From the NCBI GenBank assembly GCA_021234155.1, contig JAJEKV010000018.1, forward strand, positions 17,485,614 to 17,549,613: a stretch of DNA of 64,000 nt, read 5' to 3'. This DNA comes from Isoetes taiwanensis. Its lineage: Eukaryota > Streptophyta > Lycopodiopsida > Isoetales > Isoetaceae. The stretch's first letter is position 1; the number at the start of each line of letters is the position of its first letter. This document shows, piece after piece, positions 36,471 to 46,095 of this stretch. The notes beneath the pieces were generated by a model, which searched no databases, was not told the origin of the DNA, and worked only from the letters and a program-made list of their open reading frames with translations. Made by a program: the position numbers and the translations under genes.

Positions 36471-36652
36471 TACATAACTAGGTAATATTGAATATACGCA
36501 GCCTATCCGGCCTCTTCATTCCCCGCCGTAAGTAACTACTTCAATCTTGAAATAGGTCTTCATGAAGCTTTGCATGCCCCGCTATTGGGCAAGTATGTGT
36601 GTCATGAAGAATTAACTTCCTTACCCCCCTCGATGATTTGGGCACACACAAC

Positions 36653-37036
36653 TTATGCTTGTGATACAACAAAGCTGCCTTCCTTCTTATAATGCTTGAA
36701 GGCTTCCCCGCGCTTTATCCGCTTCGCTTCCCTCGAGAGGCTTTCCCACACCTCCTTGAAGTCCACATCCGGCAAGGACTCCTCAATCTTCTTGCCAAAC
36801 TCACTTGAAAGAGTGGAAATCGTGATACAATGCGCCCTTGTCTCAAATGGTCTCCCGGAGAGGGCATCCGCCACAACATTAAGCTTGCTCTGCTTATATA
36901 TAATATTAAAATCATACTCCTCAAGGAATTCCATCCATCTCCTTTGCCTTAAGTTGAGGAGAGGGTCATGAAAAGATATCAAGGCTCGTGATCGCGATCT
37001 AATCAAACTTCCTCCCCAAAGAAATAATGCCTCCAT
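36653..37036 (-). pseudogene. RNase H C-terminal part and connection
   Basis: A 127-codon frame has LRQRRWMEFLEEYDFNIIYK followed by QSKLNVVADALSGRP, the conserved end of Ty3/gypsy RNase H. It continues into the charged linker before integrase. The upstream RNase H catalytic part is fragmented. Confidence 0.8.
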
Positions 37037-37299
37037 ATCCTTAACGCCGACAATGGCTAGCAGCGCTGATCGGGTTGGGCAGTTGCTCGGCGCTGCTCAT
37101 CTTCTTCGAGTCGTAGGGCGATTACCCTTCCTTCTTGCATCAAGATCGCCCTCATATCTTGTTTGCATCCATTGCTACCAACTTATCTTTACTCGATCCG
37201 AGAACAAGCATTGTCATGAAAGTTAAGGCCTCCTTAAGCTTCAAGGAAGCTTGACTTTCTAACCAATGGCTAGTCCAATCCTTAATCTTCTTTGGCCTT

Positions 37300-38200
37300 G
37301 GTGAGGTCCCATGAGGGGACGCCACTTAGCAAAGTCCTTCACGAACTTTCTCATGAATATCCCGCCAACCCGAGAAAGCTTTCTTACCACATTCCTTGAG
37401 CTGGCCAAACTATTGCCTCTATCTTCGATGGATCTGTGGGAGATTCCTTCGATGTTACTACATGCCCCAAATATTCCACTCGCCCGCTGCAAAGTGGCAC
37501 TTGGAGAGCTTCCCATACAACCGATGACGCCTCAACTTTTCCAACACCTTCCCGAGATGTCGACAATGCTCCTCAAGGAGTTGTCAGATTAGAATGTCGC
37601 CGAAGAAGACAATAACAAACTCGCCCAAGAAGTCCCTCAAGATGTCATTCATGAGGGCGAGGCAAACGCTCTTTGGAGCGCTCGATAATCCAAAGGGCAT
37701 TATCAGAACTCAAAATGACCATACCGCGTTCTAAAAGCGGTTTTTATGGATATCCTCTTCTTTATTCTTATCCGGTGGTATCCCGACCTCAAATCAATTT
37801 TAGAGAATACCTTTGCTCCTTGTAACCGGGTCCATTAGGTCATCCGCCCTTGGCAATGCATATTTGTTCTTTATCGCCCGCTTATTGAGTCGGGCGATAG
37901 TCTATGCACATTCTTAAGCTCCCATCTTTCTTCTTCACAAAGAGTATAGGTGTTCAAAGGAGACACACTTGCTCTTATAAACCCAAGCTCGAAAGCAATT
38001 CCCCGGCCGCTTCTTGAGCTCAATCAACTCGGGTGCTCATTCTATATGGCTTTACCGTAGGCTTCGTGATCCTGAGCCAAAGTGATCTCACATTCCACAC
38101 CCCTATAAGGTGGCAGCCGGGATTTCATCCGAAATACATCCTGAACTCAAATAAGCCTTGCTACCGCTTGGGCAATTGATTCCCCTTTGGGTCACTTCCA
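37300..38200 (-). pseudogene. Ty3/gypsy reverse transcriptase
   Basis: Minus-strand blocks in order are PILFVKKKDGSLRMCIDYR (about 37930), MPFGLSSAPKSVCLALMNDI (about 37690), GEFVIVFFGDILI (about 37610) and VEYLGHVVTSKE with DPSKIEAI (37480-37400). The catalytic box reads FFGD where the family has F/Y-x-D-D, so the first Asp of the pair is Gly. This needs a substitution and is not a simple indel. Stops and frame changes occur throughout. Confidence 0.8.
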
Positions 38201-38499
38201 TCCCCGCTTGCTGGCTCAACCGATTCCATCCTCAAGATGTAGTCCACCTTATTCCTTTCTATACTCTTCCTAGTAGCTGCTTCAAAGGGATACACCGCAT
38301 GAGAGAATCGACCTTCTTACCTTTCACTATCAATTTGTTTGCCGCCATGGTGACTTCGCTCCGCCCCAATCAATCATGGCTTTAGCTGGCTTCAAGAATT
38401 CCATCCCCACTATAAGATCATGTCTTCCAATATCCATGACTTCCGGGCCTCCATCTGCCACTTAGCCCCACCAAGGTCTATGTCAAAGATGATCCTCCT

Positions 38500-38660
38500 C
38501 CCCTTAGTGTGCCGAATGGCGCCAGCTTGCCATAGCCACCGCCTTGGCTTAGACTTCAAATACCTTGTTCTTCATTAGGGGCAACCACCTAGAGATGCAA
38601 AAATTGTGAGAGCTACCTGCATCTATGAGGACTACATATGGATTACTATCTATGATCCCA
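38500..38660 (-). pseudogene. retroviral-type aspartic protease core
   Basis: At about 38640-38580 the minus strand reads NPYVVLIDAGSSHNFCIS, matching the D-S/T-G-S-x-H/N-N-F active-site stretch of Ty3/gypsy protease. Here the tripeptide is DAG. Flanking sequence continues as WLPLMKNKVFE. Confidence 0.7.
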
Positions 38661-38799
38661 TCAGCCGCGATGATACCGACCGATTCTCAATATCACCGAC
38701 TCAACGCTTGCACATATGTGGCACTCACCATCTATGAAGTCCCGGCCTCCCCCGGGCCGCCGCCTTCGCCCGCCGTTGGGGGAATCCCAATCCACAAGT

Positions 38800-40260
38800 T
38801 CCCGACCAATCATGCGCCCGCGTGACCCAATGGAAGCAATCATGCTTTTTCGCATTTCCCTCGGCTCGAAGCACCTGAAGCATAGCTTTTTCTCAATGCA
38901 TTCCTCGGCTCTTCTTTGTTCCTCTTTACCTTGTTGCCGCCTCCCCCGATGGTGTAGAGACGCTTTTACCCCGAGCATACCCCCGATGCATTCCTGAACT
39001 CTTTCCCGGTCCCCAAAAGCTTTGTTCTCGAGTTGTTGGTGCTTTGTCCAAACTTATGGTTTTATCTTCAAATTTCTTGAACCGACCTTTTGGTTGATTG
39101 ATAACAAGCCTCTTGATACTCGCTCAACCCCTTCAATGTTGATTCTCTGTGGAACATGGAGTTGTTGGTGCCTCCTCCAAACTTATACCGCTTTTTCAAC
39201 TCAGAAACCGCTGGATTCGCCCGGCTGGTATGAGAGACCTTGGCACATAGTGCTTGGGTAACAAGCCTCTTTTAATACCCTGTAAAAGTACATACCCCTC
39301 AATGTAATTATCATTTTTATTTTCATTAAAACTAGTACAAAGGTCCAACATAAAAAGTCAAGGACGATTAATATTCAAAGTTAAGATAAAGATAATGCTA
39401 ATGAGACCAAAATATATATAAAAGTTCTAAAATGTAACTTTTATTGAGATATTTACATCGGGTTCCAACATAAAGTCCCCGGGTACCCTTTTTAGGTACT
39501 TTTTGGTCACCAAAATAATACTTTTTAAGGGACACCCTAACATAGTTTTTGCTTATGAAAAAAAGCCTTTTGTGAAGGTCTTAAATGCCGCAATTGTTCC
39601 TCTTCAACTTGTTGGACTTAGCATATCCCTTCCACCAGATCCTTGCCGGTCCGATAAGGTTAGTGTAGCAACTTTCCTATATCCTTGTCTTTCATACCGT
39701 AGGAGTTGCCAAATTCTTCCATTTCATCAAGCCATGCTTCAGCTTCCATGCATGATCTATCTTTCCCCGAGAACTAGCTTCCCTTTAATTCCATACGCTG
39801 CTCATAGCACTATCTACCTTCTTCTCGATAGTCATCCGCCTTTCTTGCCCTTTCCTTGCTCTAGGTGTGTCGGATCATTGTCGGAGCTAGAGCTTTCTCA
39901 CCGAAGAACCGGTTCGATGAGCTGGAGTTCGGCGATGATGGGCTCCCCGTTTCTCCTCTTCCTTCTCCTATCCCCTCGACGTTCCCTCGTTTGCCCTCCC
40001 CTTCCTTTGAGGGGACTTCGCCACCTCCCGGAAGACAAGGTGGAGGTGGAGGTAGAGGACCATCTTCCCGCCATTCATCGAGGTGGTGTCGCCCGATTGA
40101 TCGTGGTGTTGCATCTGTTCCTCATCCGCACCAGCCTTTGCGCTGATTGCCTCGGTGACATATCCTACTCAAAGTCTTCTTGTTCTCTGCGAACAAATTC
40201 CTTGGTACCCAATTGCGCTGTTTCGGTCGTGGTCTTGGGATCCCGTGACTTGAGTTCCTT
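38800..40260 (-). pseudogene. gag with degraded zinc knuckle
   Basis: On the minus strand, after a Pro/Gly/Glu-rich lead (about 40080-39900), a frame has MEAEAWLDEMEEFGNSYGMK with KDKDIGKVATL (about 39750-39660), matching the A-x-x-W-L-x-x-M/I-E core of Ty3/gypsy gag. Further on is RAEECIEKKLCFRCFEPREM with a following HDC (about 38920-38850), a CCHC knuckle with altered spacing. An AT-rich stretch at 39276-39560 interrupts coding similarity and could be an intron or small insertion. Confidence 0.65.
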
Positions 40261-40489
40261 TGTCGCAAGGATTGATCATCAATACATGTTATTTGGGTTA
40301 GATGCATGGTCAATCTTACTTGTAATTAAATTATCTTTAGTTATAAAGGAAATCATACAAAGCCTTGCATTTACAAAATAGTCAATAGTCATTAATACAT
40401 AAAAATTACATGATAGAGTAGATATGTCTTAGGACAATGGGGTACAAGAAACATTTAGCACAAAACTTAAGAAAATTTTATAACTATTC

Positions 40490-41997
40490 AATGGCCTCCC
40501 GGAAGCTTGAAGAAGTTCTCATTCCTTTGAATCGAGGCCTTTGCCGAGGTTGCGCAAGATGTTCCTTTGTCGATCTTCCTTCAAGTGCTCTGGGTCATCT
40601 CCTGCCCGGAGTTCGGTGCCGCTGTTCGCTACCATCGAAAAGTGTTAAGGCCCCTAAGGTGTCCCTCGCAAAGTCGAGGCAATGGAGCCGACGGGCCCTG
40701 CTGAAAAAGGATGATGTGGTCTCCGCATGGGCGATATCTTCGAAAGTGTCAGCCCGGCCCGAGTGCTATGAGAAGTGCCACGGATTCTTCCCCCCTTGGG
40801 CGGGAAGACTATCATTTGTCCTGGTCGAGGGCTGAAGATAGTAGCCGGCGCCATGCCCTTCCCTCGCGGCTCCTCGCGATCCAAAGGTTCTTCCTTTGAG
40901 CCGCTTCGGGCAGGGCGCTTCACCGCCATAAGATCTTCGTGATCTCTCCACATGCTGGTTGCGTTGTCTAAGTTGATGCTGCTAGACCCTTCCCTCATGC
41001 TCCTGGCTCGAACTGTTCGGCTTGAGCTTGGGCCCCTCCCTCGGTTTGTAGAGTGTGCTCTCTATCCCGCTGAAACTCCTCCTCTGAAATGATAGGTTCC
41101 TCGCCGCCGATAGATCTCCCTTTATCTCGCCGATAGGGTCGCTATATCCGACATTGTCTCCCACAGCATAAGAGTGTCTCTCCGCCAGCTCCCTTGGAAT
41201 CTCTTGGTATGAATAGTCGATGAAGTCTGCGCTCTTCCCATGTGCTATCATGCCTAAGAGCTCGCCGATTCAAGACTGTTCTCGCAATACGACAAGTTGA
41301 GGATGTCGCTTTGCAAAATGTACTCCTCCCCGTGATGACTATCTACGACAGAGTCGGATGTCGAATCGATGGTTCGGTGGTCTTTCCGATGTCGCCGCCG
41401 TGTCTTGACATGTATCTCTACATCCTTGTTGCCTCTCCGCTTCTCCCATTCTGGGTTTTGCTCCCCTAACCGCCAGAGTCTTCATGGACTGCAGAATCGG
41501 GTGCCCCCGACGCGCCGTGCCATGGTGTTCATAGGCGGAGGACTCTATATTCGTGATTTGATCCTGGCCCCCACGGTATCAAGTGGTGCTAAGTCTAAGG
41601 GCTGAAATGTAAGGTTCCCTACTTTGTTGATTGACTTATAGTGCATGAAAAGGGCAAGGGTCGCCTCGAGACTAAATGTACCTATGCCTATTGTGTCTCA
41701 AGCAGTCATGTAATTCGGGCATGGTCCTAGTCCTATCCCATAGTCGCTTCTTGCCTTTGGATCCTCCCAACTCTCGACCTAAGGCTTGGGTGAGTGTCTC
41801 AAGAGAAACCCACCCCCCCTTAGGAGGTAGTCTAACTTCCCAAGGCAGACCCGCGGGTCATATTGGCACATAATGTCCGTGATAGTAGGGTGTTCTAGTC
41901 GAGTTGCATGAAGATCAAACAAGTGGTCGAACACGTAGAAGGCTTGATCTACCTGGAGCCGATGGATATGGCTTGCAAAGATTGTACCATCTTTCAA
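40490..41997 (-). pseudogene. unidentified coding block between H3 gene and gag
   Basis: Minus-strand frames here are coding-like but unrecognised. 41997-41779 starts MKDGTIFASHIHRLQVDQAF and has YVFDHLFDLHATRLEHPTIT. 41251-40982 has RELAERHSYAVGDNVGY and a charged PREGPKLKPNSSSQEHEGR end. 40951-40766 is Arg/Gly-rich. They may be one frameshifted protein (a long gag N-terminus) or an extra gene. An AT-rich stretch at 40310-40480 separates it from the gag core. Confidence 0.4.
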
Positions 41998-42303
41998 AGT
42001 TGTTTTGGCGCCATTGAGTAGGAAAGGGTGCAGAAAATGGCTTGCAAAGATCAGTGAAGGATCAGAAAATCACCTAAGGGGCTGGGAGCAGCCTCATGAA
42101 GGAAAAATGGCAAATGAGACCCCTTTATAGACTATAGATGACCCTGGTTCGTGGCAAAAAGGTGGCTACCTAGGGAAGGCCTTGGTTCCATGGTTGGGTG
42201 TCCAAATGAGCTACCATGAAGTGCAAACTTAAGCAAAACAAAGCAAGAAACACTACATGGCAATTTGTTGGATCAAATTTGGCTAATTTGGGTCAAAATG
42301 GCC

Positions 42304-42612
42304 CGGGTGAATCTACAGGATGGCCTCTCCGCCACCGGACGCAGACGCTGCTTTTGGCGCCGTCTCACCTGGCTTGGCCTATTTTGGAGCCATTTTTTGT
42401 CATTTTTGGGAGTTTGAAGATGCTAACATGGCTAATTGGGCCGATTCTAACCTAATTAGCAACTTATTTTGAGCAAAACTGACATCTAAAAGCATGTTTT
42501 TGGGGCAGTCGGGTGAATCCATCAGCCAAATACTGGCATGGACGCTAGAGGCCATTGGCGGCCTCACCCCCTAGTTGCCTCGATTTTGCTTTTTGATGAT
42601 TTTTTGCCAAAA
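42304..42612. repeat. two related GC-rich blocks in the H3-gag spacer
   Basis: 42304-42412 and 42509-42612 share CGGGTGAATCxAxC, a GCC-rich centre with GACGC and GGCG, CTCACC and a TTTTGxxxTTTTTxxCC end. They lie in otherwise AT-rich non-coding sequence between the histone frame and the next coding block. Confidence 0.4.
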
Positions 42613-42819
42613 TTTCGTTTGTAGTCATGATTTCTAGGGTATTTCTAAGCGTGCTATGAAGAATTCTACTACAATTGGGTTCTATTTCCTAGATTTCAAG
42701 CATCCAATCATTTTTCTAATTACAGAGGGAAGTAACTTTTATATTAATAAGAAAACACAGTTACATGGGATTTTCTAACAAAATTTACAAAATTTGAGGC
42801 CTAGGGCCTCTCTCTCTCT
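42613..42819 (-). other. 3'-UTR-like sequence of the H3-like gene
   Basis: Downstream (minus) of the histone stop comes a (GA)n stretch, GGCCCTAGGCCTC (a palindrome) and then AT-rich DNA. No frame continues, so the histone frame is not fused to gag. Confidence 0.4.
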
Positions 42820-43884
42820 CTAATCCTCCGCTAAGTGAATATCCTTTGGCATAAGGGTAACTCTCTAGCATGGATGGCACAGATTCCTTCCTCGGCGAGC
42901 TGCACCAGCTCCTCGGCTGTTCCGCCCCGCCTCGGCATTAGAGGGATAACCCTATAATCTGTCCTAACTCCCCTGCGATACTTGTTCAAGGAGGCTCTCA
43001 AAAGCGCTTTCCCCTTATGAGGGAGATTTTGTGCACATTTGAAGTGCTTAATCTCCCTAAACACCCTACGCAAGTATTCGGCCCGTGGGTGAACCCTTTG
43101 GGTTTTTCCAGCCTAGGTGGGGTGGCTTTGGTCGATTCTTTCTTCGGGCTCGCCGCCTCCCCACGCCTCCTCTCAGACTCTCCCTCTCAAGCGTAATAAT
43201 TAATCGCTGTACCTCGTCTAAATCGACGGGAGGTGTACCTTTTGGTATGCTCATCTTTATGCAAGAATTCACGCATCCCCGCGAGCATGAATTCCCCTCT
43301 CCTACTACCTTTGTTTTGACCACCTTCGGATCCGCCACTGGTGGTCTTCCTCGTCGGGTTTGAAGCTTTCCCCGACGCCTTGTGTCCCTTCCTTCTTCTC
43401 TTCCTCCACCTCCTCATGTTGTGTTGGGAGGCTCTTTCATGATTATCGGGTCCGGGCGAAGGCTCGTTGTTCTTTTTCTTTCGCCCTTCGGGCCCTCGGC
43501 CGTTCCGGAAATCCCCCCGCTTCTTCCTAGCCGGGGCTCCTCCGCCAAACCTTCTCCTTTTCTTCTTTCGGGCCGGCGGCCTTACTTTTGAGTTTGTTGC
43601 CGCTTGTCGTGACTTCCACCTCGCTTCTTCCACCGCCTTCCCTACCAGGTCCGCCGAGGGCCCAAAGTGGCGGGATTCTTCTGGCCCTTTGGGTTCCCGC
43701 CGACGACGACCGCCGGGCTAGTGTGTCTCCCTCGTATCGGAAGCTCACGTCCGCCGCCGCCCGAGGGCTTACTCCCTCGCCTTCTCGGCTTCCTGCGTGC
43801 CTGAACCCTTGACGTTGTCACTGGGCCCATGGAGAGGGTAGGGCGCTCGTGATACTTCCTCGCTGTTTGTTTGGTTCGAGCCAT
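42820..43884 (-). pseudogene. histone H3-like gene inside the retrotransposon
   Basis: Translation from the ATG at 43884 gives MARTKQTARK, identical to canonical H3 residues 1-9 after Met removal (K4 and K9 kept; Tyr where S10 should be). A long Lys/Arg/Gly-rich region follows across frame changes (43840-43150). The histone fold then appears in one frame from 43093 (EYLRRVFREIKHFK, KGKALLRASLNKY, VRTDYRV, AEELVQLAEEGICAIHA), and after one more frame change VTLMPKDIHLAED with a stop at 42820. These align without large gaps to H3 alpha-N, alpha-1, loop 1 (TDLRF), alpha-2, CAIHAKRVTIMPKDI and alpha-3. The protein would be about 350 residues against 136 for H3. No intron is evident. A start at 43914 is possible, but 43884 puts the tail at the N-terminus, as in H3. 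At least three frame changes make this copy defective as read. Confidence 0.85.
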
Positions 43885-43970
43885 ATCTTCCGGTTCAGGA
43901 AATGGATGACGCAAGGCTGAGCAAGAGAGAGGTGGTGGTGGGAAGTGTTGGAGAGAGAATGAGGTGGCAG

Positions 43971-43981
43971 ATATTTAAAAA
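43971..43981 (-). promoter_or_regulatory. TATA-like box upstream of the H3-like gene
   Basis: On the minus strand TTTTTAAATAT lies about 87 bases before the ATG at 43884. It is followed by a CT-rich leader (CTCTCTCCAACACTTCCCAC, then CTCTCTCTTGCTCAG) like a plant 5' UTR. The histone frame may have its own promoter, separate from the LTR. Confidence 0.4.
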
Positions 43982-43984
43982 GGA

Positions 43985-44449
43985 GGGTCCCTGGGAATAT
44001 TCTCCTACCATAAATACCCCTATTTATTAGCCCCCCCTTATTAATTACACCATATTTAGTAATTATTTAATTATTAATGTATATATTAAGCCTATTTTAA
44101 TTCATATTATACCTTAAATTTCCGAATTTTCTAATGGTTTGAGGTGCTAATTATGGATTTGCGCCATTTTTCACCTGGGTCTCCGATTGGCATGATTCTT
44201 CGACCCATTTTAGGTGAAATTTGACGCAGATGCATAATTTCCACTCCAAATTTACTAGAAGATAATTTTGACTCACTCATTCCTTCGTCTAACACTTAGC
44301 CTAAATCCTGACCCACTACCTAGGAGAAATTTTTTTTTTCCTATTTTCGCGGTTCGATGGTGGAAATGTTTATTTCACATCTCCTATAGGCTTGTTAGGC
44401 TACTTTCATGGTTATGGTCAGTGCTAGTTCCTGGTCAACCAAGAACATT
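43985..44449 (-). other. leader between primer site and H3-like gene
   Basis: AT-rich sequence without a supportable frame. It would contain any packaging signal of the element and upstream promoter parts for the histone frame. Confidence 0.4.
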
Positions 44450-44461
44450 GCTCTGATACCA
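44450..44461 (-). promoter_or_regulatory. primer binding site for initiator-Met tRNA
   Basis: On the minus strand, one base after the 5' LTR, the sequence is TGGTATCAGAGC. This is the classical complement of the 3' end of plant initiator methionine tRNA, used to start minus-strand DNA synthesis. It fixes the orientation of the element. Confidence 0.9.
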
Positions 44462-44462
44462 T

Positions 44463-46090
44463 TGTGACGCCCCGCAAACATACACGGGCCCACCGCACAC
44501 TCTATGCAGAAATCCCCGTCCTACCAACAACCGCGATCGGCCTTCGCCTCACCCCGCACTCGAGATCCCTAGTGGGGAGGGAACACGAAGGTGTCTTGCG
44601 CTCTTTCCCCATGGGCTCATATAACAAATGAAGTTTATAACATGTCGAACCAGCATCAAACATATAAGTGCTACCGGCGGTAGTGCATCACACATATATC
44701 AATACAAAGATGATAATCATAAACCATAAAACATGAGAGCTCCTACCCGTGCCTGCATCATAAGGAGAACGACCGACCGGGCCAGGGCCTCAAGGTAGAG
44801 CACACGAGTCATGGTAATCGGGCGAGGGCTGGCATAGAACAATGGCTAGGGTTGACCACTCCATCCGCCTCCCTGCATACTTTGCGATGGGCTAAATCAG
44901 GCTCGACAGACTCTAGTTTCCTGACACGCAATCCCATGGCTTCACCCATCTGGACCGCCCAGTTGCATCTCCCCGTCCCGACGAGGCGTGAAGGGTTGCA
45001 TCTCCCCTTCCCAGATCTAGAGGTTCCGCGGGCTAGGAGAGAATCGTGGGCGACATACCATCCGCACTCTCACTTAACCCCCAAAAATGAGAGCCAAGCC
45101 AACACTTGCAGCCTCGAGAGAGGCAGTGCTGCACACCATTTCCCCTGAGGTGTTTCCACCCATGCTCGCCCACACCTAAGTGACCCACCATAAGCCTAGC
45201 TCACTATGGGATCCCCCGGCTCCCCCACTCTGGCAGGATCCTCCCTCCACATTCCCTCTAGCCCCGCTGTGTAGTGTCGAGTCATATCATAGCCTCGATA
45301 GCCCCAAGGCGGGCTCCTATGCACAAAGTCGCAACTAATAGGAACTAAGGGATCTACTCTAGAGCATACTACATATGGCCCCTAGGTCTCTACCCCCTTC
45401 CCAAGACAAGAGGAGCAAACATGTTCAACCATCATCACATAATCATCATATCATGAGAATAATCATAAGAAGAACATCTTAACCTAATCATACAAATCTA
45501 ACTAATGGTTAGGGTTCGCTGATTAGGTTCAAGATGTTGAATACGGGTTCTAGGATGGCTCTACTCTAGATACAAGATACTAGCACATCCGGAATGCTAA
45601 TTCCATGAGCTATCACAACTATTACCCCTACATACCGCCTCCCCGATGCCTCCTCCGCATCCGCAGTGCCTCCATGGTCTTCGCGATCACGCGATGTCGC
45701 TTCTTTGCCCAAGAATCAATCTACCCCTGGGGTCAATTCCGCACTGCCTATGCCACAAGAACGCATGTTCAAACGGAGTTTCAACGATCTAGTAGGTGAG
45801 TCTCTCGGGTGCTAGGGCTGGAAAGAGGCCTAGGGTTAGGGTTCCACCATATAAGTTAGGGTCCACCTAGATGCCACATGGCACCAATCGGTGAGTCCCG
45901 GTGGCGGGTGCCCAATAGGTTAAGGCCACGGGGATAATGGTCTTAACCTATGGTTGGCTAAGTTATGTGAATAACTTGGCCATGCCTAGTGCCACAATCT
46001 ATGGTATACAAGGCTATGAAGATAGATTTTAGTATAGTGACGATCCAGAAGATAATGTATTTATGGCGTATATTCCTCTGGACCGTCACA
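44463..46090 (-). repeat. 5' LTR
   Basis: 1628 bases starting TGTGACG and ending CGTCACA. For the minus-strand element this is the promoter LTR. The minus strand has a TATA-like CTTATATGG at about 45847-45855, which would place the RNA start near 45820 and give a long R/U5 region. Confidence 0.9.
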
Positions 46091-46095
46091 AAAAA
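46091..46095. repeat. target site duplication, right (AAAAA)
   Basis: Five A directly after the CGTCACA end, matching 32798-32802. Confidence 0.75.

Larger units (their letters stand above)
32803..46090 (-). mobile_element. Ty3/gypsy chromovirus, 13.3 kb, carrying a histone H3-like gene
   Basis: This is a full-length element in minus orientation: 5' LTR 46090-44463, primer site 44461-44450, H3-like gene 43884-42820, an unidentified coding block 41997-40490, gag about 40260-38800, protease about 38640, RT 38150-37300, RNase H about 37036-36800, integrase 36470-35750, chromodomain about 35520-35370, polypurine tract 34455-34446 and 3' LTR 34445-32803. The protease-RT-RNase H-integrase-chromodomain order defines a Ty3/gypsy chromovirus. 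The internal region is 10,017 bases, roughly twice the usual chromovirus length, and the surplus lies 5' of gag. It is inserted in ORF1 of an L1 LINE. Coding regions have many frame changes, so this copy looks defective unless some are read errors. Confidence 0.92.

Noticed and set aside
39503-40381. 292-codon plus-strand frame inside the retrotransposon
   Set aside because: It is antisense to gag; the minus strand there has the gag motif AEAWLDEMEEF, and the plus translation has no domain.
42820-43914. Interpreting the H3 frame as a centromeric H3 gene of the host
   Set aside because: The canonical ARTKQTARK tail and MPKDI end differ from typical plant CenH3 (usually a divergent tail and M-x-K-D-F), and the gene lies inside an LTR element in the same orientation. 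REIKHF does resemble CenH3, so the H3 class is left open.
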